From positions 114,484 to 178,483 of the forward strand of contig CAWHZU010000024.1 of NCBI GenBank assembly GCA_963833885.1: 64,000 bases of DNA, in the 5' to 3' direction. Positions 17,938-26,470 of the stretch are shown here, piece by piece; the first letter of the stretch is position 1; each line of letters opens with the position of its first letter. The notes beneath the pieces are model-generated. The model saw nothing but the letters and a program-made list of their open reading frames with translations. It was not told where the DNA came from and searched no databases. The stretch comes from JASHPR01 sp963833885 (GTDB lineage Bacteria > Actinomycetota > Actinomycetes > Streptosporangiales > Streptosporangiaceae). The translations under genes and the position numbers were made by a program.

Positions 17938-18816
17938 ATGGATTTCCTGACTCGGCTGTTCCGTTCCGGTCGCCGCCCTTCGCGGACAAGCCAGGCAGTT
18001 GCGATGACCAGGGCCCGGTTGGCCCGGCCGCACACGCCCAGCGGGGATCCCGGTGCGCAGCGCAGGCTCTGCCGCGGGATGCCGCCCGCCAGCGCCGGGC
18101 GGCTGGGGCCCAGCATCATCGCCCGCACCCGGTTCTTCGACGAGCGAGTGCTCGCCGCGATCTCCGCCGGGACCGGCCAGGTCGTAATCCTCGGCGCGGG
18201 CTACGACGACCGCGCGCTTCGGTTCCGCTCGCCGGGCGTCCGCTTCTTCGAGCTTGACCATCCCGCCACCCAGGCCGACAAGGCGCGGCGGCTCCGCTCG
18301 CTGCGGGCGGCGAAGCCCGGCTCCGGCGGGCCGACGCTGGCCCCGGCCGACTTCCGAGATGACGACGTCGCGGGCGTGCTCGAGGCCAGCGGGCACGACG
18401 CTGGCCAGCCCACGCTGTTCATCTGTGAGGGCCTCCTGGTCTATCTGGACCAGCCCACCTGCGTGCGCCTGCTCGGCGCGCTGCGGGCGAGGGCGGCCAT
18501 CGGGAGCGAGCTGGCCGTGAGCCTGGCAACGCACCGCGAGGGCCTCGACTCCGGGCAGGTCGCCGCCGTCGCGAACTCACGGCGCGGTCACCCCCGCGAA
18601 TCCTGGCTGACGATCCTGCCGGCAGCGGCCCACCTGGAGCTCCTCGGCCTGGCCGGCTGGCAGGTAAGCAACCGCGTCGACGCCGCGGAGCTGGGCACGG
18701 GGGCAGAGCCGGGCCGGTCGCTGCTGGTCACCGCCCTTCCGGCAACGGGTACTGACGCGTCGGAAGAAGCGGGAACCTCGCCTCAGAAGAGACCGGAAGA
18801 GATTGCAAATTCTTAA
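17938..18816 (+). CDS. Class I SAM-dependent methyltransferase (LCM/PPM family)
   Basis: 292 residues from the ATG at 17938. Family features are RTRFFDERV, the SAM-binding QVVILGAGYDDRALRF (about residues 80-96, the GxGxDxR type), FELDHPATQ with the acidic residue binding the ribose, LICEGLLVYL (post-II motif) and the C-terminal GWQVSNR. This group includes leucine carboxymethyltransferase-like enzymes that methylate carboxylates or hydroxyls of small molecules. The substrate is unknown. It is divergent from the MarR gene, which may control it. The tail after about residue 270 is low-complexity. Confidence 0.88.
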   Translation: MDFLTRLFRSGRRPSRTSQAVAMTRARLARPHTPSGDPGAQRRLCRGMPPASAGRLGPSIIARTRFFDERVLAAISAGTGQVVILGAGYDDRALRFRSPGVRFFELDHPATQADKARRLRSLRAAKPGSGGPTLAPADFRDDDVAGVLEASGHDAGQPTLFICEGLLVYLDQPTCVRLLGALRARAAIGSELAVSLATHREGLDSGQVAAVANSRRGHPRESWLTILPAAAHLELLGLAGWQVSNRVDAAELGTGAEPGRSLLVTALPATGTDASEEAGTSPQKRPEEIANS

Positions 18817-18871
18817 CAGCGCATCCGATCGCTCCGAATCGCTGGACATCGACCTTACTGGCACGTAACTT

Positions 18872-18982
18872 ATGGGAGTTACCCAGGTGGATGGCGATAG
18901 CGAGCGTGCTGCCCAGGTGCGCGCGGCGGCAGCGCGCTCCCAGATGGGCAGGGTAGTGAGCGCGCTGATCCGGAAGAAATAG
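18872..18982 (+). CDS. Possible small ORF (36 aa)
   Basis: ATG at 18872 to TAG at 18982 gives a 36-residue, Arg/Ala-rich, basic peptide ending ALIRKK. An in-frame GTG at 18887 has GGGAG nine bases upstream and would be the better-supported start. It fills most of the 205-bp gap between the methyltransferase and the DUF6230-like gene. There is no homology I recognise; it may be chance. Confidence 0.25.
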   Translation: MGVTQVDGDSERAAQVRAAAARSQMGRVVSALIRKK

Positions 18983-19021
18983 GAAACAGCGCAGCCCAGG
19001 CAGGCACGGGTAGGGAGCGTC

Positions 19022-19624
19022 ATGGTCGCAAGGCACCGAACGTCCGCATCAGCTCCGGCCGGCCGGGTCAGGTGGAAGCGGCTGGCCGTCATCCTCGTGC
19101 CCGCCGGAGCGATCGCCGCCACCCTCGTCGGTCTCACCGCCCAGGGAGCGATCGCCGCCAACGTCTCCGTATCCGGCCAGCAGTTCCTGGTCACCGCGAC
19201 TCAGCTGAACGGGACCGGCTTCGAGCAGTTCGGCTCGGAGGTCTCGGCCGGATCCGGCACCCAGCCGGTGATCGTGTCCGGAATCGGGTCGGCCTCGCTC
19301 AGCAACCTGTGCCAGGCCGTGAAGGCGGGGCCGCTCACCCTGCGGCTCACCGCGGGCGGCGGTAGCACGCCCGTGTCCGCCACCAACCTGATCGTCGACG
19401 CGAGCTCCCTCGCCGGGAGTTCCGCGACCTTCCACGGCATCACCATCGGCCAGGACGCGGGAACGCTCACGGCTACACCCGGAACGGCCGGTGCGGCCGG
19501 GGGGTTCGGCGAGCAGGCCGAGACGGTCACGATCCGCAACCTGGTCCAGCACACCTGGCTGACCACAGCTGGCACGTTCACCCTGCCAGGTCTGCACGTC
19601 AGCTTCGGCGGCAGCTGCCGGTAA
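19022..19624 (+). CDS. DUF6230-like secreted/membrane protein
   Basis: 200 residues from the ATG at 19022 with GGGAGCGTC just upstream. After a basic N-terminus, a hydrophobic segment (about 20-45, LAVILVPAGAIAATLVGLTAQGAIA) is a signal anchor. The rest is a beta-rich domain with VSGQQFLVTATQLNGTGFEQFG, the typical opening of DUF6230 proteins of Streptomyces and relatives. The function is unknown. It is followed two bases later by the DUF6114-like gene; the two families are regularly found as neighbours, implying a joint surface function. Confidence 0.75.
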   Translation: MVARHRTSASAPAGRVRWKRLAVILVPAGAIAATLVGLTAQGAIAANVSVSGQQFLVTATQLNGTGFEQFGSEVSAGSGTQPVIVSGIGSASLSNLCQAVKAGPLTLRLTAGGGSTPVSATNLIVDASSLAGSSATFHGITIGQDAGTLTATPGTAGAAGGFGEQAETVTIRNLVQHTWLTTAGTFTLPGLHVSFGGSCR

Positions 19625-19626
19625 CC

Positions 19627-20808
19627 ATGGCTGATCTCCGGCATACGTCGTGGCGGGTGTGGCGGCGGACTCGCCCGTTCTGGGGTGGCCTGCTGCTCAC
19701 AGCGGCCGGCGTCGAGCTGATCGGCATCCCGCTGAGCGGCCTGCTCAGCCACGGCGCGGTCAAGCTCGTCATCTACATCGGTATCGGCGGCGTATTCGGC
19801 GTGCTGATCGGTGTGCTGCTGATCGCGTGCGGCGTGGCGGTCTGCCTCAACCCGGCGCACCGGGTCTTCTACGGGATAGCCGGTGTGCTGCTCGGCATCC
19901 TCTCGTTCCCGGCGTCCAACCTGGGCGGCTTCTTCGTTGGGATGCTGCTCGCGATCGCCGGCGGTTCCATGGCGTTCGCGTGGACGCTGGCGGACGAGCC
20001 ACCCGGCGCAGCCGTACCCGGCGCGCAGGGGCAGCGGATGCTCGCGGTCACCGCGTTGCCCGCGGTCATGCTGGCCAGCGTGCTGGGCGCGCCGGGCGCC
20101 CGCGCGGCCACGGCAGCCCCGCAAGGGTCCGGCGGGAGCTGCATCCTGCTCATCATCTGCCTGCCAAGCCCGACGCCCACCCCGACGACCCCCACACCGA
20201 GCCCGTCGCCGGGGGCGTCCGCCGCGCCGCAGCCATCGGCAGGCACGCCGGGCTCGAGCACAGCAGCGGGGAACCCGGGCAAACGCCGCGCCGCGCAGCG
20301 CCGCGCTGCCGCCGGCGGCGGCCTGGTGGCCGCGACCGCCACGTCCGTGATCACGGCGGGCTCGGCCACCCTGGTCCACCTCGCCTACCAGGGCGCCGCG
20401 AACGTTCCGGCAGGCGGGGGCGGCACCGTACGGATGATGAAGTTCACCGCGACGTCGATCACGCTGTCAGGCGACGTCACCGCGTCGGTGACCCAGCGCG
20501 GTCCGGGCGGGAAGGGTGACGCGGGCGGGAAGGGTGGCGCGGGCGGGACACGATCAGTAACCACGCTCACCACCAGCCCCACGCTGGCGTTCAGCGGCGA
20601 CGTCGTGCTGTACGCGACCCGGCTGTCCGGCTGCCTCGGCCCGCTGTGCGTGACCCTGACCCCGGACAACGCGGTCACCGTGCTGTTGCGGCTGGCAAGC
20701 GGCGTCACCGGCGCGCTGACGCTGACGCTGACCAAGGTGACCACTGAACAGCCGCTGGTCACCGCAGGCGCGCTGCAGGCCGGAGCGCTGAAGATCAGCT
20801 TCGGCTAA
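19627..20808 (+). CDS. DUF6114-like membrane protein with long C-terminal extension
   Basis: 393 residues, starting two bases after the preceding stop. Residues 1-115 hold four membrane helices beginning WRVWRRTRPFWGGLLLTAAGVELI, the mark of DUF6114. Unlike a plain DUF6114 protein (about 130-170 residues in my memory) it continues: a second signal-like helix (about 136-155), a Thr/Pro-rich linker, and a C-terminal beta-rich domain of about 150 residues (KFTATSITLSGDVTASVTQ, LTPDNAVTVLLRL). The end resembles the domain of the DUF6230-like neighbour (both speak of repeated T/V strands and end LKISFG or LHVSFG), suggesting fusion of an outer domain onto the membrane part. Confidence 0.72.
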   Translation: MADLRHTSWRVWRRTRPFWGGLLLTAAGVELIGIPLSGLLSHGAVKLVIYIGIGGVFGVLIGVLLIACGVAVCLNPAHRVFYGIAGVLLGILSFPASNLGGFFVGMLLAIAGGSMAFAWTLADEPPGAAVPGAQGQRMLAVTALPAVMLASVLGAPGARAATAAPQGSGGSCILLIICLPSPTPTPTTPTPSPSPGASAAPQPSAGTPGSSTAAGNPGKRRAAQRRAAAGGGLVAATATSVITAGSATLVHLAYQGAANVPAGGGGTVRMMKFTATSITLSGDVTASVTQRGPGGKGDAGGKGGAGGTRSVTTLTTSPTLAFSGDVVLYATRLSGCLGPLCVTLTPDNAVTVLLRLASGVTGALTLTLTKVTTEQPLVTAGALQAGALKISFG

Positions 20809-20835
20809 ACGGGACCGGCCGCTACGGTTGCCGAT

Positions 20836-21842
20836 GTGAGCGAGATGCCCGACGAGGCCACCGGGGTGCCGCCGGGCACGGCCCCGGCCACGGCTCCCGG
20901 GGTGCCGCCGGACGCGGGCCCGGCTATGGCCCCCGGAGTGGCTGCGGCCCGCGGAGCGGCACCGGATCCCCGGCTGCTGGGGCCCGCCGACGTCAGGCAG
21001 ATCGTGGGCAAGCTGGGCCTGCGGCCGGCCAAGCGGCTGGGCCAGAACTTCGTCATCGACGCCGGGACCGTGCGCCGGATCACCGCGCTGGCCGGCCTGG
21101 ACGCCGCCGACGTCGTGCTCGAGGTCGGCCCCGGACTCGGCTCGCTCACCCTGCCGCTGCTGGCGGCCGCCGCCAGCGTGATCGCCGTCGAGATCGACGA
21201 GGCACTCGCCGCGGAGCTGCCGCGCACCGTGGCCGCTCGCGCCCCGGCCTTGGCCTGCGGCTGACCGTGGTGACCGCCGACGCGGCCAGGGTGCGGAACC
21301 TGCCGGGCCGGCCGACCGTGCTCGCGGCCAACCTCCCCTACAGCGCGGCGGTGCCGATCATGCTGCATCTGCTGGCCACCGTGCCGTCGCTGGGCCACGG
21401 GCTGGTCATGGTGCAGGCCGAGGTCGCCGACCGGATGACCGCACCGCCGGGCAGCAGGACCTACGGCGTTCCCTCGGTCAAGCTCGCCTGGTTCGCCCAG
21501 GTCCGGCGGGCCGGGCAGGTGCCGCGGAGCGTGTTCTGGCCGGTGCCCAGGGTGGACTCCGGCCTGGTGGCCTTCACCAGGCGGGAGCCGCCACCCGGCG
21601 CGGACCGCGACGAGGTGTTCGCGGTCGTGGACGCGGCGTTCTCGCAGCGGCGCAAGACGCTGCGCGCCGCGCTGGCGCCGTGGGCGGGCTCGGCCGCCGC
21701 GGCGGAGCAGGTGCTCAGGCAGGCGGGAATCGACCCGGCGCGCCGCGGCGAGTCGCTCGGCGTGACCGAGTTCGCCCAGATCGCCATCGCCGGCCGCCGG
21801 CTCCGGTTGCCGGGCGCGCCGGTCCAGCGGCCACCGCTCTAG
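20836..21842 (+). pseudogene. rsmA: 16S rRNA dimethyladenosine transferase RsmA (KsgA), split by a one-base frameshift
   Basis: The first part (from GTG 20836) reads to a stop at 21264 and contains KRLGQNFVIDAGTVRRI and VLEVGPGLGSLT with the acidic IAVEIDEAL, the SAM site. The second part, in the next frame, contains VLAANLPYSAAVPIM (the NLPY catalytic motif), the VQAEVADRM helix, FWPVPRVDSGLV and AFSQRRKTLRAAL. Joining them near 21250-21260 by adding one base gives ALA-x-RLTVVTADA, as expected for RsmA. RsmA dimethylates A1518 and A1519 of 16S rRNA. Both halves are well conserved, which favours a recent lesion or a sequencing error over old decay. ispE follows 28 bp downstream, the normal actinobacterial order. 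Confidence 0.88.
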
Positions 21843-21870
21843 CCGCTGCACCGCGTACGATTGACTGATC

Positions 21871-22866
21871 GTGACGCCTGTGACTGTGCGGGTTCCGGCG
21901 AAGGTGAACCTGCAGCTCTCTGTGGGACCTCCGCGTGGCGATGGCTATCACGATCTGGTGACCGTATTTCACGCCGTGTCACTTTTCGATGAGGTGACCG
22001 TGCGGCCCGCTGACCGGGCCAGCGTCCGGGTGACCGGGGAGGGCGCGGCGTCGGTTCCGGCCGGGCGCTCGAACCTCGCGGTGCGCGCGGCCCGCGCCCT
22101 GGCCTCCGTCGCGCTGGCGCGCCGCAGCAAGCCCGCGGTGCGCATCGACATCCGCAAGCGGATCCCGGTGGCGGCAGGCCTGGCCGGCGGCAGCGCGGAC
22201 GCCGCGGCCGCGCTGGTGGCCTGCAACGAGCTCTGGGGCACCGGCCTCACGCACGCCGAACTCCGCGAGGTCGCAGCCACCGTGGGCAGCGACGTCCCGT
22301 TCGCGCTCCTCGGCGGGACCGCGATCGGCCAGGGCCGCGGCGAGCTGCTCACCGCCGCGCTCACCACCGGGACCTATCACTGGGTGCTGGCGTTCTCCTC
22401 CGGCGCGCTGTCCACCCCCGAGGTATACGCGGCGTGTGACCGGCTGCGGGCCGCGGGCCCTTCGGGAGCCCGTTACGCGACGGCCCCCGCGAACCCGGCG
22501 ACCCGCGGAACCTCGGCGCCCGCGGCAGCGGCTGAGGTCGGTCCGCCCGCGCTGAGCACCGAGCTCATGTCAGCGCTGCGGTCCGGGGACTCAGCCGCGG
22601 TCGGCCCGCTGCTCAGCAACGACCTGCAGGCGGCGGCGGTCTCGCTGCGCCCGGGCCTGCGCCGCACGCTCGAGGCGGGCAAGGAGTTCGGCGCGCTCGG
22701 CGCGATCGTCTCCGGTTCCGGCCCGACCTGTGCGTTCCTTGCCGCGGACGCCGCGCGCGCCCGCGAACTCGCGGTGGCGCTGACCGGTGCCGGCGTCTGC
22801 CGCGGCGTGGTCAGGGTCAAGGGCCCCGCCGCGGGCGCCGCGCTGGCCGCGGCGAAGGCCAGATGA
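21871..22866 (+). CDS. ispE: 4-diphosphocytidyl-2-C-methyl-D-erythritol kinase
   Basis: 331 residues from the GTG at 21871. GHMP kinase motifs: VPAKVNLQLSVGPPRGDGYHDL at the N-terminus, the ATP loop IPVAAGLAGGSADAAAAL (about 100-117), GSDVPFALLGGTAIGQGRGE and the C-terminal IVSGSGPTCAFLA. It phosphorylates CDP-methylerythritol in the MEP isoprenoid pathway. An Ala/Pro-rich insert of about 40 residues (around 205-235) is typical of high-GC actinobacteria. The stop overlaps the ABC-F start (ATGA). Confidence 0.96.
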   Translation: MTPVTVRVPAKVNLQLSVGPPRGDGYHDLVTVFHAVSLFDEVTVRPADRASVRVTGEGAASVPAGRSNLAVRAARALASVALARRSKPAVRIDIRKRIPVAAGLAGGSADAAAALVACNELWGTGLTHAELREVAATVGSDVPFALLGGTAIGQGRGELLTAALTTGTYHWVLAFSSGALSTPEVYAACDRLRAAGPSGARYATAPANPATRGTSAPAAAAEVGPPALSTELMSALRSGDSAAVGPLLSNDLQAAAVSLRPGLRRTLEAGKEFGALGAIVSGSGPTCAFLAADAARARELAVALTGAGVCRGVVRVKGPAAGAALAAAKAR

Positions 22867-24671
22867 GCCCGGTCCATCCGCTGGTCACGCTGGAGGCGGC
22901 CACCAAGGCGTATGGGCCGCGGGTGCTGCTCGACCAGGTGTCGCTCGGCGTGGCGGTCGGCGACCGGATCGGGGTCGTGGGCCGCAACGGCGTCGGCAAG
23001 AGCACGCTGCTCGAGGTGCTCGCCGGGCATGGCGGCCTCGACTCCGGCCGCGCCACCCGGGCCCGCGACCTGGACATCGGCTACCTGCCGCAGGCCGAGG
23101 AGCTGACCGGCACGGTCCGCAAGCTGGTGTTCGGCTCGCTGCCCGAGCACGAGTGGGCCGGGGACGCGCGCGGCCGCTCGGTGATCGCGGCGCTGCTGCC
23201 GGGAATCGACCCTGAGGCCGCGGCGGAGCGGATGTCCGGTGGCGAGCGCCGCCGGGTGGCGCTGGCCAGGCTGCTGCTGGCGCCGCACGACCTGCTGCTG
23301 CTCGACGAGCCGACCAACCATCTCGACATCGACGCGGTTCAGTGGCTGGCCGGGTATCTGCGTGAGCACGCCCGGTCCTTTGTCGTGGTGACGCACGACC
23401 GCTGGTTCCTCGACGCGGTCACGGAGCGGACCTGGGAGGTCGCGGATGGCCACGTCTATGCGTACGAGGGCGGCTACTCGGCGTACGTGCTGGCCAGGGC
23501 GGAGCGAGCCCGGATCGCCGACGCCACCGACGCCCGGCGCCGAAACCTGCTGCGCAAGGAGCTGGCCTGGCTCAGGCGCGGCCCGCAGGCCCGGACCAGC
23601 AAGCCCAAGTTCCGGGTGGAGGCCGCCACCGCCCTGATCGCGGGCGAGCCTCCGCCGCGCGACAGCGTGGAGCTGTCCCGGCTGGCCACGGCGCGGCTCG
23701 GCAAGACCGTGATCGACCTCGAGGACGTCTCGGTGGTGGCCGGGGATCGGCGGCTGCTCGACGATGTGACCTGGCAGCTCGGGCCGGGCGAGCGGGTCGG
23801 CGTGGTCGGCGTGAACGGGACCGGCAAGACCACGCTGCTGCAGCTGATCGCCGGGACCCTGCCCGGCTCCCTGGTCGCCACCGGCCGGGTGGTGCGCGGC
23901 AAGACGGTGCGGATCGGCTACCTGACCCAGGAGCCCGTGTCGGTCGATCCAGGGCTGCGCGCCCTCGAGGCGGCCGAACAGGTTCGCAGCCTCGTCCGGG
24001 TCGGCGGCCGGGAGATGTCGGCCAGCCAGCTGCTCGACCAGCTCGGCCTGCGCGGCGAGCGGCAGTGGGTGCCGGTGGCCGAGCTGTCCGGCGGCGAGCG
24101 CCGGCGGCTGCAGCTGATGCTGGTCCTGCTGGCCGAGCCGAACGTGCTGCTGCTCGACGAGCCAACCAACGACCTGGACATCGAGACGCTCACCGAGCTC
24201 GAGGACATGCTGGACGGCTGGCCGGGCTCGATAGTGGTGGTCAGCCACGACAGGTACTTCCTGGAGCGGGCGTGCGACCACGTGGTCGCGCTGCTCGACG
24301 AGAAGCTGGCTTACCTGCCTGGCGGGGTCGCCGAATACCTAGACAGGCGGGGGGACACCCACCCGCGGGGGGACACCCCCCGCGAACCCCCCAAGGTCAA
24401 AACCACGCGCCAATCTCCCGAAAACCAAACGACACGCCCGGCCGTCGGCCGGGCGGCTCGGCAGCGGACCGCACAGAAGGAGCTCGCCCGGGTGGAACGC
24501 CAGCTCAGCAAGCTGTCCAGCCAGGAGACCGAGCTGACAGAGACGCTGGCCGAGCACGCCAGCGACTACGCCAAGCTGATCGAGCTCGGCGCGCAGCTGC
24601 GTGAGATCCAGGATGAGAAGGCCGGCCTGGAGGACCGCTGGCTGGCCCTCGCCGAGGACCTGTCCGGGTGA
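22863..24671 (+). CDS. ABC-F family ATP-binding protein (ribosome-associated)
   Basis: 602 residues, starting four bases before the ispE stop. Two ABC cassettes without membrane domain: Walker A GRNGVGKST and GVNGTGKTT, signatures MSGGERRRVAL and LSGGERRRLQL, Walker B LLLLDEPTNHLD and VLLLDEPTNDLD. A charged linker with ELAWLRRGPQARTSK between cassettes and a C-terminal coiled coil (about 530-600) mark it as ABC-F. Such proteins act on the ribosome E site, and some give antibiotic resistance. Between the second cassette and the coiled coil (24350-24400) lies a G/C-run insertion reading RGDTHPRGDTPREPP in frame, similar to a sequence in cysQ. The GTGA overlap couples it to the next small gene. 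Confidence 0.93.
   Translation: MSPVHPLVTLEAATKAYGPRVLLDQVSLGVAVGDRIGVVGRNGVGKSTLLEVLAGHGGLDSGRATRARDLDIGYLPQAEELTGTVRKLVFGSLPEHEWAGDARGRSVIAALLPGIDPEAAAERMSGGERRRVALARLLLAPHDLLLLDEPTNHLDIDAVQWLAGYLREHARSFVVVTHDRWFLDAVTERTWEVADGHVYAYEGGYSAYVLARAERARIADATDARRRNLLRKELAWLRRGPQARTSKPKFRVEAATALIAGEPPPRDSVELSRLATARLGKTVIDLEDVSVVAGDRRLLDDVTWQLGPGERVGVVGVNGTGKTTLLQLIAGTLPGSLVATGRVVRGKTVRIGYLTQEPVSVDPGLRALEAAEQVRSLVRVGGREMSASQLLDQLGLRGERQWVPVAELSGGERRRLQLMLVLLAEPNVLLLDEPTNDLDIETLTELEDMLDGWPGSIVVVSHDRYFLERACDHVVALLDEKLAYLPGGVAEYLDRRGDTHPRGDTPREPPKVKTTRQSPENQTTRPAVGRAARQRTAQKELARVERQLSKLSSQETELTETLAEHASDYAKLIELGAQLREIQDEKAGLEDRWLALAEDLSG
24364..24392. repeat. G6/C6-run palindromic element inside the ABC-F gene
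   Basis: A run of the form CGCGGGGGGAC-(A)-CCCCCC-x4-ACCCCCC. A closely similar element lies in cysQ at 39450-39479 (about 24 of 29 positions alike), and a degenerate half-copy (GGCGGGGGGACACCC) precedes it at 24347. Both stay in frame within flexible parts of their host proteins. This looks like a dispersed REP-like element. Confidence 0.55.
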
Positions 24672-25030
24672 CGACTGATGCGAGAATGCCGGGCATGAAC
24701 GATCGCAAAGGCTCGAAGTGGTCGGTCGGCTCCGAGAACTCGATCCTGAGCATCGGGTCGAAGGGGGCGATCCTGTCCATCGGCTCGGTCGGCTCGATCC
24801 TGTCGATCGGCTCGGCAGGCTCGATCCTGTCGGTCGGCTCCGCTGGCTCGATCCTGTCGACGGGCTCGGCCGGCTCCCTGGCCAGCGTGCACTCGATCCT
24901 GTCGGTGCTGTCGGACCACTCGATCCTGTCGGGCAGGTCAAGCCGGTCGATCCTGGCGTGGCGGTCCGGACGCCAGACGCCAGCTCAGCCCCGGTCGGCG
25001 AGCAAGAACGCCAGCGCGATCACGCCGTAG
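24668..25030 (+). CDS. Serine-rich ILSIGSxGS repeat small protein
   Basis: 120 residues from the GTG at 24668 (GTGA overlap with the ABC-F stop); a start at the ATG at 24695 (NDRKGSKWSVGSEN) is equally likely. Residues about 15-95 consist of a five/ten-residue periodic repeat, SILSIGSAGS, about eight copies, with hydrophobic Ile-Leu and Val at fixed places and Gly-Ser between. No signal peptide or Cys. The pattern suggests a short beta-solenoid or a polymerising serine-rich strand. I have seen similar proteins in actinobacteria next to GDSL hydrolases but know no function. Its last 46 bases overlap the 3' end of the convergent SGNH hydrolase gene. Confidence 0.72.
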   Translation: MTTDARMPGMNDRKGSKWSVGSENSILSIGSKGAILSIGSVGSILSIGSAGSILSVGSAGSILSTGSAGSLASVHSILSVLSDHSILSGRSSRSILAWRSGRQTPAQPRSASKNASAITP

Positions 25031-25905
25031 CCGATCGGCCGCGCGTGCTCGTTCGGGCCGCGTGGGGCCGCGGCGCACTCCCAGGTCCACAGGCAGATCG
25101 CGGCCACGTTCCGCGGGACCGTGCCGAGCCCGGGAACCCGTACCTGGTCGGTGAAGTCGCCGCTGTGGAATGCGCCGAACACGTTCGCGACCCGGGCGCC
25201 GAACTGCTGGTACACGGTGGCCAGCAGCTTGTTGTAGCCGACCACCAGCCGCTCGGACAGCCGCGCGAGCTGCTGGCCGAGTGGCCCGTCGCGCCACTGG
25301 GACAGCGCGGGCACGTAGTAGTTCATGCCGACGATGCGGACCTTGTCACCGGCCGCGGCCCGGATGCTGCTCATGATCTTCGTCAGGTTGGCCACGGTTT
25401 CCGGAAAGCTCTTGGTGACGCAGGAGACGGCCGCGCCGAGGCTGGCCCGGCTGATGCAGGAGTCAGGGTCGTTGGCCCCGATGTCGATCGTGACCAGCGA
25501 AACCTTGCCGCGGTGCGCGCGCAGGAAGTGGATCGCCTCGGCAAGCTGCGAGTGCGCCGGGTAGGAGCAGATGCCTCCGTCGATCATCGTGTGCGTGGTC
25601 TCGCCGGAGCAGCCAAGCTTGACCAGGCGCAGGCCGGGGTCGCCGGCGTGCAGCGCGGCGTAAAGCTGGTTGGCATAGCCCTGCCCGGTCGGCAGGCTCT
25701 TCCCGGCCGCGTCGGGCTGAACGCCCACCGACAGCGAGTCGCCGAGGGAGAGGTAGTAGCCGACCCTGACGCTGGCGTGGCGCGCAGCCGAGGAGCTGGC
25801 CGAGCAGGCGAGCGCCCCCGTGGCCACGGTGACGGCCAGCACTACGAGGGTGGCGACGCGGCGCACCGCACCTCCGGCGGAACCAGGCCAGCGCCGGTAT
25901 TTCAT
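24985..25905 (-). CDS. SGNH/GDSL hydrolase, lipoprotein
   Basis: 306 residues from the ATG at 25905; an ATG at 25926 would place the start within the palindrome shared with the divergent gene. The N-terminus is a lipoprotein signal with lipobox ALAC (about residue 27). SGNH blocks: YYLSLGDSLSVG (nucleophile Ser), a Gly in LVKLGCSGETT, Asn in VTIDIGANDPDSC, and a C-terminal NEHARP giving the Asp/His-type end. Such enzymes are outside-facing esterases or lipases acting on acyl or acetyl esters. Four Cys in the mature part could form disulfides. It converges on the ILSIGS-repeat gene and diverges from the four-helix membrane protein. Confidence 0.87.
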   Translation of the reverse strand: MKYRRWPGSAGGAVRRVATLVVLAVTVATGALACSASSSAARHASVRVGYYLSLGDSLSVGVQPDAAGKSLPTGQGYANQLYAALHAGDPGLRLVKLGCSGETTHTMIDGGICSYPAHSQLAEAIHFLRAHRGKVSLVTIDIGANDPDSCISRASLGAAVSCVTKSFPETVANLTKIMSSIRAAAGDKVRIVGMNYYVPALSQWRDGPLGQQLARLSERLVVGYNKLLATVYQQFGARVANVFGAFHSGDFTDQVRVPGLGTVPRNVAAICLWTWECAAAPRGPNEHARPIGYGVIALAFLLADRG

Positions 25906-25910
25906 CGTCC

Positions 25911-25933
25911 GTGAATTTTGTGTCATAATTCAC
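25911..25933. promoter_or_regulatory. Palindrome GTGAATT-N9-AATTCAC (copy 1)
   Basis: Perfect 7+7 inverted repeat, five bases before the ATG of the membrane protein at 25939 and five bases from the divergent SGNH start. The same arms with a 10-base spacer occur before the paralogous gene at 27241. With no Shine-Dalgarno in the short leaders, the mRNAs may be nearly leaderless and this site would cover the promoter. Confidence 0.55.
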
Positions 25934-25938
25934 CAGTG

Positions 25939-26457
25939 ATGGATTCTGATCAGGATTCGGCTGGGTTGCGGCCGCTGCGCGCGGGCGAGGCCCGAACCGG
26001 AACCCGCCCTCGTGTTGTTGCGCGCCTTCGGCGGATGATCCTGACAGCGATCGTGTTGGTCCTCGTCCAGTCAGGAATCGGCATGGACGTAAACCTCTTC
26101 GTGGCGATCCCCACCCAGCATCCCGGCGCGCGCCCATCCTCCTTCTTCAGCGGCTCGGTGCGCAGCGTCGCATGGGCCGTCGCTCATGGCGCGCCCGCCC
26201 TGGTGGCCCACGCTGTGCTCGGGCTTGCGCTCGCCTTGCTCGTGATCGGCGTCGCCCTGTACGCCGTCCGGCTTGGGCACCGGCCGATCAGCGCCTGGTC
26301 GGTGCTGGCCGGCCTGCTCGTGATCGGTGCGGGCTTCAACGGGGCGAGCTTCCTGGATTTCAACAACGACATCAGCTCTCTGATTATGGCCCTGCTGGCC
26401 TTTGGCGCCGTGGCGTGCTACTCGGCGGCTTTCTACCTGCTTGCTGCGCAGGCGTAG
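25939..26457 (+). CDS. Four-helix membrane protein, paralogue 1
   Basis: 172 residues from the ATG at 25939. A Arg-rich cytoplasmic N-terminus (ARLRRMILTAIV) is followed by four predicted membrane helices (about 35-55, 85-105, 115-135, 145-168). It is about 50-60% identical by eye to the protein at 27267-27833, sharing VLVLVQSxIGMxVNL, LAHAVLGLALALLVIGVALYA and LDFxNNxSSxxMALLAFG. Function unknown. No Shine-Dalgarno is visible before the start. The gene is divergent from the SGNH hydrolase and convergent with a TetR gene. Confidence 0.75.
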   Translation: MDSDQDSAGLRPLRAGEARTGTRPRVVARLRRMILTAIVLVLVQSGIGMDVNLFVAIPTQHPGARPSSFFSGSVRSVAWAVAHGAPALVAHAVLGLALALLVIGVALYAVRLGHRPISAWSVLAGLLVIGAGFNGASFLDFNNDISSLIMALLAFGAVACYSAAFYLLAAQA

Positions 26458-26470
26458 GCCGAGCGCCCGG

